Origin: an uncultured Brevinema sp. | GTDB lineage: Bacteria; Spirochaetota; Brevinematia; Brevinematales; Brevinemataceae | Length of the DNA: 64,000 nt | NCBI GenBank assembly: GCA_947038195.1 | Contig: CAMQVI010000002.1 | Span: 45,003-109,002 of the forward strand | Direction: 5' to 3' | Part shown: piece by piece, positions 53,757 through 62,653 of the stretch | Layout: each line of letters begins with the position of its first letter | Position numbering within the stretch: the stretch's first letter is position 1 | Notes under the pieces: generated by a model | The model's input: only the letters and a program-made list of their open reading frames with translations | The model's database searches: none | What the model was told of the DNA's origin: nothing | Translations under genes and position numbers: made by a program

Positions 53757-53934
53757 ACCCAATTTTTTTTCATCTATTATGCTGCACACCTTCTTTAATA
53801 ACACTACAATCAATCCTAGAATATAATACTATACCGATAAAGACAATAATTTTTATGTAATTTATGGGATGTAGTTTTTGAAGGATATATCTATCTAAAA
53901 TAAAATGATTTGAAAGACAAATGGAGAGGGTGTA

Positions 53935-53968
53935 AAAAAACACCTTATATCATATAAGGTGTTTTTTT
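53935..53968 (-). terminator. Terminator after flgM
   Basis: AACACCTTATAT / ATATAAGGTGTT with a one-base apparent loop (functionally wider), A and T runs on each side. Lies just after the flgM stop codon. Confidence 0.82.
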
Positions 53969-53982
53969 ATTATTTCAGTATT

Positions 53983-54279
53983 TTATAAACCCAAAACTTT
54001 GATTAACTTTTCTGCAAGCGCATCAATAGTTTCTTTGTTATTGTATTCACCATTTTCAAGCTTTTTCTTAATGTTATCAATTTTTTCTTGATCAACATCA
54101 GGTGTTCTAGCAAGAACATCTTTCACAAATGCTTCGTCTTCTAAAAATCTAACTTCATCAGATACTTTAAGCGAGTCGCCTGTATGAGTTACAGATTTTT
54201 TAGGTTCGGGAACACTGGGTGATTTGGCAGACTGAGATTTTTCTGCAGGAGTTAGACCTCCAACACCGCGAATCTCCAT
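53983..54279 (-). CDS. flgM: Anti-sigma-28 factor, FlgM-like
   Basis: Probable inhibitor of the flagellar sigma factor FliA, released on hook completion. 98 residues. The disordered head ends GDSLKVSDEVRFLEDEAF (about 35-52, compare D-VELSDEAR in FlgM). The C-terminal helices read TPDVDQEKIDNIKKKLENGE and YNNKETIDALAEKLIKVL, the FlgM core (DVREEKVxxIKxxIExGxY). AGGAGG precedes the ATG. 15 bases after rsmI and ended by its own terminator, away from other flagellar genes. fliA itself is not in the window. Confidence 0.8.
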   Translation of the reverse strand: MEIRGVGGLTPAEKSQSAKSPSVPEPKKSVTHTGDSLKVSDEVRFLEDEAFVKDVLARTPDVDQEKIDNIKKKLENGEYNNKETIDALAEKLIKVLGL

Positions 54280-54294
54280 AGATAACCTCCTGAT

Positions 54295-55071
54295 TTAAAC
54301 TATCCCTGTTTCGTTTTCTAATATTTTTTTTAATTGTTTCTGCTTTCGCTTTTCTTTTTTGGAAAAACTACTTTCTTTGTCCAAAAAAGGTATTTCTTCT
54401 AAAAAACGAATAACAATAACAAATTCGCCTTTGACTTCTTGTTCTAAGAGAAGGGTGTCAATCTCCTCTGCTGAGCCTCGATAAATCTTCTCATAAGATT
54501 TAGTTAGTTCTTTCCCCAAACAAATATCGGCAGAAATCGATAACTCCTTTAGGATTTTTAAAAACTTTTTTATTCTGTGGCAGGAAACAAAAACAACTAA
54601 TACATTGTTTTTATGGGCAAATTCTTGCAAAGTTTTTGTTATTTGTCCTTCTTTTTTAGATAAAAATCCTGTAAAAACAACATTTTCTCCACCTATGCCT
54701 GCTACTGATAATATAGTAGTTAGGGCTGAAACCCCTGGTATAGGGATAACATTAAATCCAGCCTCTGAAACACTTTTTACTACCCTGACTCCAGGATCTG
54801 AAACAGAAGGAGTCCCTGCATCACTCACAAGAGCAACACTCTCCCCTTGCTCCAATAAAGAAATAATCCCCAAAGCAGAGTTTTGTTCATTACTAGGAGA
54901 ACATTCAATCAATTTTTTATGACGAATATCCAAATGACTCAACAAGATTCTTGTTCGAGGGATATTTTCACAAGCGATGATGGAAACCTCGTTTAAGGTT
55001 TTTATAGCTCTAAGGGTAATATCTTCTAAATTTCCTATAGGAGTCCCTATAACAAATAGTTGTCCATTCAT
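54295..55071 (-). CDS. rsmI: 16S rRNA 2'-O-ribose C1402 methyltransferase RsmI
   Basis: Methylates C1402 of 16S rRNA with SAM. 258 residues of the tetrapyrrole-methylase fold. Signatures are FVIGTPIGNLEDITLRAIK (about 6-24), IIACENIPRTRILLSHL (near 31), ALVSDAGTPSVSDPGVRVV (near 79) and VIPIPGVSAL. The usual YxSHNE appears as IECSPSNEQ. C-terminal tail is Lys-rich. flgM follows. Confidence 0.93.
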   Translation of the reverse strand: MNGQLFVIGTPIGNLEDITLRAIKTLNEVSIIACENIPRTRILLSHLDIRHKKLIECSPSNEQNSALGIISLLEQGESVALVSDAGTPSVSDPGVRVVKSVSEAGFNVIPIPGVSALTTILSVAGIGGENVVFTGFLSKKEGQITKTLQEFAHKNNVLVVFVSCHRIKKFLKILKELSISADICLGKELTKSYEKIYRGSAEEIDTLLLEQEVKGEFVIVIRFLEEIPFLDKESSFSKKEKRKQKQLKKILENETGIV

Positions 55072-55604
55072 TTTCTTTCCTACAATATCTTCGGATTTAC
55101 GAGAGATATTTCTTGAGTACCTTAGAGATTATTTTGCTGCTGTTTTATCGATAAATAGGTAATAACTCGATTCATTATATCCTTTTTTTTAAAGGAAATC
55201 AATTTTTTTACACCTTTTTTTTATGTTAAAATTTCTCTAAGATATTTTAAGGAATCTTAATCTTGTCGTGTTATACTAATATAGAAAAATAATAAAAAAA
55301 TATAAATGATTGAAGAGCATTTTACCCTTGATGTGATGGTTTGTAGGGAACTCTGAGTACTTTAAAGAAAATAGATACCTTAGTTTAGTTGTTTATCCCT
55401 AATTCTTTAAGGGCAAATAATCTTATAATAAAAATCCCTTACATAATCCTTAATTCCCGTTTTTTAGAGTCTTATTAATGAAAGGGATGAAAAATCCCCC
55501 TTAAAAAATCGCCTATATGTTTAAGGAGCTAAAAGGCTCAAATAGTCTAGTTTAACTAAAGAATTATTAATAAATTTTCAAGTCTAAGAGGGGCTTTATT
55601 TACA
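55072..55604. other. Gene-free stretch upstream of cysS
   Basis: About 530 bases with no reading frame over 60 codons that fits local codon use, no tRNA, and no recognisable tmRNA, SRP RNA or T-box signature. Holds AT-rich direct elements such as AGTACTTTAAAGA. The rsmI promoter should be in the first 100 bases (minus strand). The rest is unexplained. Confidence 0.5.
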
Positions 55605-55633
55605 TTGCAAAAACACAAAAAATATACTATAAT
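55605..55633 (+). promoter_or_regulatory. Sigma-70 type promoter of cysS
   Basis: TTGCAA, 17-base spacer, TATAAT, 26 bases before the cysS ATG. Confidence 0.68.
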
Positions 55634-55659
55634 TATCTAAATGAAAATGAGAGCTATTT

Positions 55660-57012
55660 ATGAAATTTTACAACTCCTTATCTAAAAACCTAGAAGTATT
55701 TATTACAGATAATACTGTGAAAATATATTCTTGTGGTCCTACCGTTTATGATTATGCTCACATAGGAAATATGAGGACTTTTCTTTTTGAAGATTTGCTT
55801 ATTCGCACTCTAAAGTATTTTTCTTATCCTGTTAAACATGTGCGTAATCTTACAGACATAGATGATAAAACAATCAACAAATCTCAAGAACAAAAAACTT
55901 CTTTAAAAGACTTCACAGAAAAGTATGCCAAAGAGTTTTTTAAGGATCTTGCTCAATTAAATTTTGACGAGACTTCTACTACCTATCTCAGGGCGACAGA
56001 GTATATTGATCCCATGATAAATCTTATAGAAGAGCTCATAGAAAAAAGTTTTGCTTATGATAAGGGAGATGGCGTATATTTCAAAACTTCTTCTTTTAAA
56101 GAGTATGGTAATTTTGCTGGCTTAGATTTAGAAAATCTCCAAGAAGGTGCTGCTGGGGTAGAAGGAGATTATCAAAAAGAAGATTTTGGGGATTTTGTTC
56201 TATGGAAAAAATATAAAGAAAGTGATGGAGATGTTTTTTGGGATAGTCCTTGGGGGAAAGGGAGACCGGGTTGGCATACAGAGTGTGCTGCTATGGTTAG
56301 AAACTCTTTTCTAGAAGGTTTGGATATCCATACAGGGGGAATAGATTTACTCTTTCCTCATCACACTAATGAAAAAGCTCATTGTGAATGTCTGTCTCAC
56401 CAGCCTATGGCTACCTATTGGCTTCATGCCACCCATCTTCTTGTAGATAATAAAAAAATGAGTAAAAGTCTCGGTAATTTTTATACGATTAGAGATTTGT
56501 TAGATAAGGGTTTTGACCATAGAAACATAAGGTTTTACCTGCAGACAGGGGCTCATTATCGCAGTCCTCTTAACTTTACCTTAGAAGGACTGAAAGGCAC
56601 TACATCTGCCCTTAAACGCTTGGATAATTTTATCTATGAAATTAGCGAAACCCCTCAAGAAGGAGATCGCTATTTTCTTAAAGAAAAATTTGATAATGCC
56701 TTACAAGAAGATCTCAATATTTCAGCTGCTATGGGAGAGATTTTTAGTTTAGTAAACGCTTACTATGGTGGGAAAATATTTGATACAAATGCTATTTTAT
56801 TAGAGCTAAAAGAAATAGACAAAGTGCTAGGCGTTTTAAAATTTCCTAAAGAAAATATCCTTGATGAAGAAACTCAAAAACTTTTTGACCTTAGAGTAAT
56901 TGCTAGAGCTGAAAAAAATTGGGCAGAGTCTGATCGATTGAGGGATGAATTGTTAACTCATGGTGTAGAGGTAAGAGACACCAAAGACGCTACGAATATC
57001 AGGAAACTATAA
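55660..57012 (+). CDS. cysS: Cysteinyl-tRNA synthetase
   Basis: Class I synthetase. 450 residues. First zinc Cys and HIGH-type motif in SCGPTVYDYAHIGNMRTF (about 24-41), then GRPGWHTECAAM (near 204), HTNEKAHCE (near 233) and KMSKSLGNF (near 265). No unusual insertion. The substrate-binding gene begins on the next base after the stop codon. Confidence 0.97.
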   Translation: MKFYNSLSKNLEVFITDNTVKIYSCGPTVYDYAHIGNMRTFLFEDLLIRTLKYFSYPVKHVRNLTDIDDKTINKSQEQKTSLKDFTEKYAKEFFKDLAQLNFDETSTTYLRATEYIDPMINLIEELIEKSFAYDKGDGVYFKTSSFKEYGNFAGLDLENLQEGAAGVEGDYQKEDFGDFVLWKKYKESDGDVFWDSPWGKGRPGWHTECAAMVRNSFLEGLDIHTGGIDLLFPHHTNEKAHCECLSHQPMATYWLHATHLLVDNKKMSKSLGNFYTIRDLLDKGFDHRNIRFYLQTGAHYRSPLNFTLEGLKGTTSALKRLDNFIYEISETPQEGDRYFLKEKFDNALQEDLNISAAMGEIFSLVNAYYGGKIFDTNAILLELKEIDKVLGVLKFPKENILDEETQKLFDLRVIARAEKNWAESDRLRDELLTHGVEVRDTKDATNIRKL

Positions 57013-57849
57013 ATGAAATATGTGAATGCTTTTTTTTATAGTTTAATTATTGTAGTAGGTATAGTAGTATCCCAAGTTTTTATTGCGAACCCCAATATCC
57101 AAAAAACCACTTTTGAAAGGGTGATTGCTCTCTCCCCTGCTCACACCCAAAGTCTTGATTATTTAGGCTTGGGGGAGAAAATCATTGCTGTTTCTAGCTA
57201 TGATGAAGATCCAAAATATCAAAATAGGGCTAAAGTCAATAGCATTTATTTTGATAGTGAAGACATCCTTAATCTCAATCCTGATCTTGTTTTAATAGGG
57301 GACTCAAAGGATAAAGAAGATACCATTGCATTTTTAGAAGAAAGAGGCACTAAGGTTGTGAGCCTTAAGACGGAATCCTTTCAAGATATTTATGAAGGCT
57401 TACTTACCCTCCAAGATCTTTTTCCTGAGATTTCTCTATCTAAAATAGAATATTTCAAAGAGACATGGGACAAGATAAAAGCCAATCCTATACCTAAGTC
57501 TAGGACTTTTTTAGCGGTTTTGGAGATCGATCCTCTTTATACAATATCTACCAATAACTTCTTGAATGAGCTACTCTCGTATAGTGGGTGGAGGAATGTG
57601 ATAGAGGTAGAAAATAATTACCCTATCTTATCCGAAGAAGCTCTTCGGCTCTTGCCCGAAGTAGATGATATTATTATTACAAGCACTTATTTAGCCAATG
57701 AAACTAAAGCTCTAAAGCTCATTCAAGATAAAGTTAAGGCAGAACGTATTGTGATTATTTCTAATAAGCACGCCAATCTCCCTTCCCCTTATCTCGTAGA
57801 TATAATAAAAGAGCTCCGACAACAGCAGAGCTTTTTAGTGTTTGATTAA
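57013..57849 (+). CDS. Periplasmic substrate-binding protein, BtuF/FepB-like
   Basis: 278 residues. The N-terminus has a signal anchor (about 3-26, VNAFFYSLIIVVGIVVSQVF). The class III (helical-backbone) binding-protein pattern follows: RVIALSPAHTQSLDYLGLGE (about 37-56), NLNPDLVLIGDSKDKED (near 92) and ERGTKVVSLKTESFQDIYEG. This suits an iron-chelate, haem or cobalamin ABC importer. No permease or ATPase is adjacent, so the partner genes lie elsewhere. Starts directly on cysS's stop, and its stop overlaps the convergent Eda-like gene by four bases. Confidence 0.8.
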   Translation: MKYVNAFFYSLIIVVGIVVSQVFIANPNIQKTTFERVIALSPAHTQSLDYLGLGEKIIAVSSYDEDPKYQNRAKVNSIYFDSEDILNLNPDLVLIGDSKDKEDTIAFLEERGTKVVSLKTESFQDIYEGLLTLQDLFPEISLSKIEYFKETWDKIKANPIPKSRTFLAVLEIDPLYTISTNNFLNELLSYSGWRNVIEVENNYPILSEEALRLLPEVDDIIITSTYLANETKALKLIQDKVKAERIVIISNKHANLPSPYLVDIIKELRQQQSFLVFD

Positions 57850-58490
57850 TAAATAAGGGTATCAATCCTATGTTTGAAGCTTTTAATAGAATTTCCAATT
57901 TCTAGGTAATTCTCATCAGCAAGAGCATCTTTTTGGAAGATAGAGCCTTTTACTCCTACAGCTTTTGCACCTTGTCTTAAAAACTCTAAAGCGGAAGAAA
58001 CGCTTAAACCACCAGTAAGTATAAAATTAGCATCGGGTAAATATTCTAAAATAGAAATAATAGACTTGTGATGTATTTGAGCAGCGGGGAATATCTGGAC
58101 TAAATCGGATTGGGTTTTGTATGCTTCAAAAATTTCTGTAGGCGTAAAACCAGAGATAATAGCAGGTTTTTGGTATAAGGAAGATACAGTAAGTATTTCT
58201 TTGGCTAAAATAGAGCTTACCACAAAATCTGCTCCACATTGAATGATTTTTTCGGCATCTTTAGCAAGGGATAAAAATCCAGCTCCTATCTTTATTTCGG
58301 GAAATTCTTTAGTTAATTCACTAATGATGCAAGCCTCTTCTATTTGTTGAGCATTTTTAAAGTTAATTTGAATAATAGAAACATGGTTTTCTAATAATGT
58401 TTCTACAAATACTTTAGGGTTTTTCATCAATTCATAATCGATGATGGGGAGAAACTTCAAATCTAAAATACGTTCTATTGACACATCCAT
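57846..58490 (-). CDS. KDPG/KHG aldolase (Eda)-like protein lacking catalytic residues
   Basis: 214 residues. Start chosen at ATG 58490 after GAGG; the frame extends to 58523. The TIM-barrel pattern of Eda is clear: LKFLPIIDYELMKNPKVFVE (11-30), KIGAGFLSLAKDAEKIIQ (67-84), ISGFTPTEIFEAY (112-124) and LTGGLSVSSALEFLRQGAKA. However, the glutamate of the (I/L)E(I/V)T strand is Gln41 (IIQINFKN) and the Schiff-base lysine of KxFPA is Gln132 (VQIFPA). A standard aldolase mechanism is therefore improbable. A binding or altered function is more likely. Promoter region not resolved. Confidence 0.72.
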   Translation of the reverse strand: MDVSIERILDLKFLPIIDYELMKNPKVFVETLLENHVSIIQINFKNAQQIEEACIISELTKEFPEIKIGAGFLSLAKDAEKIIQCGADFVVSSILAKEILTVSSLYQKPAIISGFTPTEIFEAYKTQSDLVQIFPAAQIHHKSIISILEYLPDANFILTGGLSVSSALEFLRQGAKAVGVKGSIFQKDALADENYLEIGNSIKSFKHRIDTLIY

Positions 58491-58562
58491 AAAAACCTCA
58501 TATACTATATTATATATTATCACTTAAAAAGAGAAGTTTTTCAAGAGAATTAGGAAGAAAAA

Positions 58563-59054
58563 ATGAAAAAAAAACCAAATATACCCACTAAACCTGCTAT
58601 TCCCATTGTAAATATCGCAAATAATAAAAAAGCATATCATGATTATGAAGTTTTAGAAAAATATGAGGCTGGTATAGAATTAAGAGGGACAGAAATAAAA
58701 TCTCTCAGAGAAGGAAGAGTAAACCTCAAGGAATCTTATGTATTGGCTAAAGATGGTATTGCTAAAATTATAGGGATGAATATTAGTACCTATAATTTTG
58801 GGAATATTTTTAATCATATTCCTAAAAGAGAGAGACAGCTTCTTCTTCATAAAAAAGAAATCCTAAAATTAGAACAACGGGCTACCCAAGAAGGTTTGAC
58901 TATTATTCCACTTTCTATTTACATTAAAGGTCGATTGGCTAAGCTTTCTATTGGACTGTGTAAAGGGAAAAAGCTCTATGATAAGAGAGAGAGTCTCAGG
59001 GTTAAAGATGCCAATAGAGAAATACAACGTACTTTAAAGTCTTTTACAAGCTAA
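58563..59054 (+). CDS. smpB: SsrA-binding protein
   Basis: Brings tmRNA to stalled ribosomes in trans-translation. 163 residues. Core about 20-150: NIANNKKAYHDYEVLEKYEA (18-37), GIELRGTEIKSLREGRVNLK (near 38) and SYVLAKDGIAKIIGMNIS. The C-terminus has GLCKGKKLYDKRESLRVKD. Short Pro-rich N-terminal extension (PNIPTKPAIPIV). The tmRNA gene itself was not found in the window. Confidence 0.95.
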   Translation: MKKKPNIPTKPAIPIVNIANNKKAYHDYEVLEKYEAGIELRGTEIKSLREGRVNLKESYVLAKDGIAKIIGMNISTYNFGNIFNHIPKRERQLLLHKKEILKLEQRATQEGLTIIPLSIYIKGRLAKLSIGLCKGKKLYDKRESLRVKDANREIQRTLKSFTS

Positions 59055-59083
59055 AAAAAACACCCACTAGTGGGTGTTTTTTT
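59054..59083. terminator. Bidirectional terminator after smpB
   Basis: AAAAAAACACCCACT / AGTGGGTGTTTTTTT, perfect palindrome; contains the stop codon of the convergent small membrane gene (59067). Confidence 0.9.
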
Positions 59084-59267
59084 CTATAAGAATTGGTCGA
59101 ATAATAAAAATATAAAGCCCTAAGGCTAAAAAATAAGTCTCTACCATGAAAAATGTCCAAAAATACTCTTTTATTATTGTATACAGATCAAAGAAACTAA
59201 GAGCAAAGAATGTCACTCCTAAAAGAGTAATGATGTAATATAAATATTTTATAAGATTGGATTTCAA
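59067..59267 (-). CDS. Small two-helix membrane protein (TTG start)
   Basis: 66 residues, not recognised. Two hydrophobic helices (about 7-24 and 37-56) with a short polar turn; ends IRPILIEKNTH. Starts with TTG at 59267, with GGAGG six bases upstream. 19 bases after the 155-residue membrane gene, so third in the pepF transcript. The hairpin of the smpB terminator includes its stop. Confidence 0.62.
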   Translation of the reverse strand: MKSNLIKYLYYIITLLGVTFFALSFFDLYTIIKEYFWTFFMVETYFLALGLYIFIIRPILIEKNTH

Positions 59268-59286
59268 AGGAGTCCTCCATTATTAT

Positions 59287-59754
59287 CTAGTATTTATCAC
59301 GTTTTATTAGTATAATCCCCCATACCTTAGAACAAATAATATAAGTTATTACTGCAGAGAATATTGAAAATCCACCGACTGCAGGCCTGATAAAAACCAT
59401 GTAGATAATCCCTGCGCTTATTAGGGAAGCAAAAGACTGAAACATCTTCATTACGTTTGCACCGTTATCAGGCACTTCTTCAATAACTTGTTTTTTACTA
59501 ATTGTATAAGGAGCAGGTCGTGGTGTTACATTGTCTACTCGCTCTTCATTAACAGGTGTTGCTTTGGTGTGTTTTCTTATAGGGGCAGTATTGTTTATTT
59601 CTATATTGTCATATTTGACGGAAGTAGATTGGGATTTTGTATAAATAACTACAAAAAATAGCGCCATCAATAAAACAATCCCAGCCCCTATGTATAAATA
59701 ATAAGTATTTGCAAAAGCGATAAGATCGTTAAGACTATTAAGTTGCCAATTCAT
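59287..59754 (-). CDS. Membrane protein of unknown function
   Basis: 155 residues. One helix (about 20-38, IGAGIVLLMALFFVVIYT), a polar Thr/Asn/Pro-rich linker (40-98), and a hydrophobic C-terminal part with about two helices (106-150) ending WGIILIKRDKY. No family recognised. Its start overlaps the 3' end of pepF by 17 bases, so it is translated from the same message. Confidence 0.7.
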   Translation of the reverse strand: MNWQLNSLNDLIAFANTYYLYIGAGIVLLMALFFVVIYTKSQSTSVKYDNIEINNTAPIRKHTKATPVNEERVDNVTPRPAPYTISKKQVIEEVPDNGANVMKMFQSFASLISAGIIYMVFIRPAVGGFSIFSAVITYIICSKVWGIILIKRDKY

Positions 59755-61456
59755 TTAATTCCTCCTTAATGAAGTCCACCAAATCTTTTATATATTCTCT
59801 AGTGAATTTTAGCTCTATACCAGCTTCTTTATATAAATCAGCAAGGGGGACTTGGTGTCCTTGGTGGAGAAATTTTTTATAATGGGCTATCGCTTTTTTA
59901 GGATTTTTTTTGTACTCTCTATAAACAGCCAAAGCTCCTAATTGAGCAATTCCATATTCTATATAGTAAAAAGGAATTTCAAATATATGTAATTGGAAGA
60001 GCCATTGCACGGCTTTTTCTTTATCTAAGCCACTCCAATCCAAACCAGCTCTATCGGAAAATCGAGCCATCACATCTAAAAAAGCTTGTTCTCTTAATTC
60101 TCTTGTGCCACTATCTGTGTAGATTCGTTGTTGAAAACTATCTACTGTCATACACCAAGGAAAAAACTTTAAAGCCCCTTCGATTTGGTCATATTTCGCT
60201 TTTTTAAAATCAGCAGGATCGGTATAACATTCTTTCCATTGGTCCATAGAAATCATTTCCATACTCATAGAAGCTAATTCAGCAGCTTCCATAGGCAATC
60301 CTGAAAAACTTGTGTACGGTATTTCAGCTTGTGCAAACTCATGCATTGCATGTCCAATCTCATGCACCAAAGTGGTTAAATCACTATGCAATCCTACGGC
60401 ATTCATAAAGATAAAAGAGGCACCATATTTGTTGAGGGGGTAGGAATAACCACCAGGAGCTTTGTTTTTACGATTGAACAAATCAAGTAACTCTGTATCC
60501 TGCATCGCTGTGAAATTTTCCCCGAAGAGAGGGTCTACATTATTCATCATAGTGATATGCTTAGGGATTAAATCCTCAGGTTTTTCTACAGGTTTTAGAA
60601 TTTTCCCATCTAAAGATACGCCCATATCCCAAGGTTTTAGCTTATCTAAATCCAACTTTTTTTTGCGTTTTTGATTGAGTTCGGCGATGAGAGGCATCAT
60701 TTCGGATTCTACAGCATCATGAAAAGAATGGATATCTTCTACGGTGTAAGAGAAACGCCCTTTAGCTTGGTGCACATAATCTCTATAATTATCAAATCCA
60801 GCATTTTTGGCAATTTCTATACGAATTTTATAAAGCTTATCAAAGAGTTTATTTAATTCATCTTTATGATCAATCATTTTTTCGGAGCGTACACGCCATG
60901 CTTCTTCTCGAACAGCAGGACAAGAATCTTTTAGATAGATGGCCATTTCAGGAAGAGTTTTTTCCTCTCCCTTAAAAAGAACAGTCATTCCCCCCACAAT
61001 AGAGCGATATTCTACCCCTAAAGCAGATTCCTCTGTTCCTAAAGGGACGTTTTCTTCTCTAAACAGATCGTTATCATTTCTAAGGATTTTTTCTAGGAGG
61101 ATACCTGCTTTATCATGCTTTTCTACCCACTCTTTAAGGGCTGGAGAATCGAGAATGATATTTTTAAAAGCAAAATCTTTAGGAGCGTAATAAGCGACAA
61201 TATTAGCTTGAAAAGCTTGATAGTCATTAGCTATATTGGTGTCAGCTGTATCACAGGTCATTTTGATATAAATATTTGCCCCGGTATCGTTGATTTTATG
61301 ATTTAATTCATCTAATTTAGCAAGGAATAATTCTAATTCCTCTAGGCTTTGTGGTTTGTTTTTCTCTAATTCTTCCACCCATTGTTTTAAAGAAGTTAAA
61401 TCATGAGGGTTAATTTCTCCTTGAAAATATAGTGGTGTTTTGGCTAGTAATTTCAT
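59738..61456 (-). CDS. pepF: M3-family oligoendopeptidase (PepF-like)
   Basis: Cytoplasmic zinc peptidase that cleaves short oligopeptides. 572 residues. Zinc site TTLVHEIGHAMHEFAQAEIP (HExxH at about 361, followed by the second Glu region MEAAELASMSMEMI). The rest is helical as in M3B enzymes. First gene of a transcript that includes two small membrane proteins. Confidence 0.93.
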   Translation of the reverse strand: MKLLAKTPLYFQGEINPHDLTSLKQWVEELEKNKPQSLEELELFLAKLDELNHKINDTGANIYIKMTCDTADTNIANDYQAFQANIVAYYAPKDFAFKNIILDSPALKEWVEKHDKAGILLEKILRNDNDLFREENVPLGTEESALGVEYRSIVGGMTVLFKGEEKTLPEMAIYLKDSCPAVREEAWRVRSEKMIDHKDELNKLFDKLYKIRIEIAKNAGFDNYRDYVHQAKGRFSYTVEDIHSFHDAVESEMMPLIAELNQKRKKKLDLDKLKPWDMGVSLDGKILKPVEKPEDLIPKHITMMNNVDPLFGENFTAMQDTELLDLFNRKNKAPGGYSYPLNKYGASFIFMNAVGLHSDLTTLVHEIGHAMHEFAQAEIPYTSFSGLPMEAAELASMSMEMISMDQWKECYTDPADFKKAKYDQIEGALKFFPWCMTVDSFQQRIYTDSGTRELREQAFLDVMARFSDRAGLDWSGLDKEKAVQWLFQLHIFEIPFYYIEYGIAQLGALAVYREYKKNPKKAIAHYKKFLHQGHQVPLADLYKEAGIELKFTREYIKDLVDFIKEELNELAT

Positions 61457-61592
61457 AACTCTTCCTTTTTATTTGTTATCAAATTAAGTATAGAGTGTAA
61501 GCCTACTTTTGTCAAGGCAGTACCTTTTTGATTAAATAAACGGAGCTCTAATACTAAAATACCATTTCAGTAAAATAATCATTACTGAGTTA

Positions 61593-61628
61593 TTGACATA
61601 AGGAGTATTATGGTGTAGACTATATAAT
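61593..61628 (+). promoter_or_regulatory. Promoter of tRNA-Ala
   Basis: TTGACA at 61593-61598. A -10 can be read as TAGACT at 17-base spacing (61616-61621) or as the closer-to-consensus TATAAT at 61623-61628. Confidence 0.6.
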
Positions 61629-61634
61629 ACACAA

Positions 61635-61707
61635 GGGCTTGTGGCGCAGATGGTAGCGCACTTGAATGGCATTCAAGGGGTCACGGGTTCGATCCCCGTC
61701 AAGTCCA
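61635..61707 (+). tRNA. tRNA-Ala (anticodon GGC)
   Basis: 73 bases. Acceptor GGGCTTG / CAAGTCC contains the G3-U70 pair that identifies tRNA-Ala; discriminator A. Anticodon stem CTTGA / TCAAG with loop ATGGCAT (anticodon GGC, Ala), T-arm ACGGGTTCGATCCCCGT. CCA is not encoded. Confidence 0.97.
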
Positions 61708-61717
61708 AATATATTAT

Positions 61718-61747
61718 AAGGCTCTCTGGATTTAGGGGGCTTTATTT
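61718..61747 (+). terminator. Possible terminator after tRNA-Ala
   Basis: AAGGCTCTCT / AGGGGGCTTT (with G-U pairs) around GGATTT, then ATTT. Weak T run. Confidence 0.45.
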
Positions 61748-61812
61748 AAAGCTAGGGAATCCTCTATAAAACTAAGACACATTAGTTTTATGTTCTAGTA
61801 AAGGAGTCAATG

Positions 61813-62595
61813 ATGAAAGTAGTAATTTTAGCTGGTGGACTGGGATCTCGTTTAGGTGAAGAGACTAGCATAAGACCTAAACCATTAATAGAAATAGGTG
61901 GTCTACCTATTATATGGCATATTATGAAATATTATTCTTCTTTTGGGCATAATGAGTTTATTATATGTTTGGGATATAAAGGATTTCTTATTAAAGAATT
62001 TTTTCTTAACTACATGGCTCACCTTAGTGATATGACAATAGATTTTAGTACAAATAAAACTATTTATGATTACTCTAAACATCAAAAAGAGCCTTGGAAA
62101 GTGCATTTGGTACATACAGGTGATACTAATATGACAGGATCTAGGGTAAATCAGATACAATCTTATATAGGTAATGATGAGAATTTTATGCTTACGTACG
62201 GAGATGGCTTGTGCAATGCGGATTTTGGATTGGAAGAAAAATTCCATCTTGAGCATGGTAAAATTGCCACAATGCTAGCTGTTAAGCCCGCTGGGCGTTT
62301 TGGAGCTTTAAACATAGATGGCACGGCCGTTGTTAATTTTGAAGAAAAACCTCAGGGAGATGGTTCCTACATCAATGGGGGATTTTTTATTTTAAATAAA
62401 AAAATATTTGACTATCTTGATAATGACCCTGAGCTTATTTTTGAGCAAGCTCCTTTAAGAGATTTAGCTAAAAAGAGAGAGCTCGAAGCTTTTACACATG
62501 CTGGATTTTGGCAATGTATGGACACTCTGAGAGATAAACAACATTTAGAGTCTTTATGGCATCAAGGAGATGCTCCATGGATTGAAAAAAAATAA
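61813..62595 (+). CDS. rfbF: Glucose-1-phosphate cytidylyltransferase
   Basis: Makes CDP-glucose, first step toward CDP-3,6-dideoxyhexoses of surface polysaccharide. 260 residues from ATG 61813 (AAGGAG six bases upstream); the ATG at 61810 is too close to it. Nucleotidyltransferase signature VVILAGGLGSRLGEETSIRP (about 3-22) with KPLIEIGGLPIIWHIMKYY next. YGDGLCNADF and NGGFFILNKKIFDYL are also typical. 58 bases before rfbH. Confidence 0.93.
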   Translation: MKVVILAGGLGSRLGEETSIRPKPLIEIGGLPIIWHIMKYYSSFGHNEFIICLGYKGFLIKEFFLNYMAHLSDMTIDFSTNKTIYDYSKHQKEPWKVHLVHTGDTNMTGSRVNQIQSYIGNDENFMLTYGDGLCNADFGLEEKFHLEHGKIATMLAVKPAGRFGALNIDGTAVVNFEEKPQGDGSYINGGFFILNKKIFDYLDNDPELIFEQAPLRDLAKKRELEAFTHAGFWQCMDTLRDKQHLESLWHQGDAPWIEKK

Positions 62596-62653
62596 TACCA
62601 CATATAAAATTTACCTAATTATTGTAACGAATAAAAAATAACAGGAAATAATT

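Noticed and set aside
55072-55659. tmRNA or T-box before cysS
   Set aside because: No tRNA-like ends, tag reading frame, or specifier/antiterminator pattern could be read on either strand.
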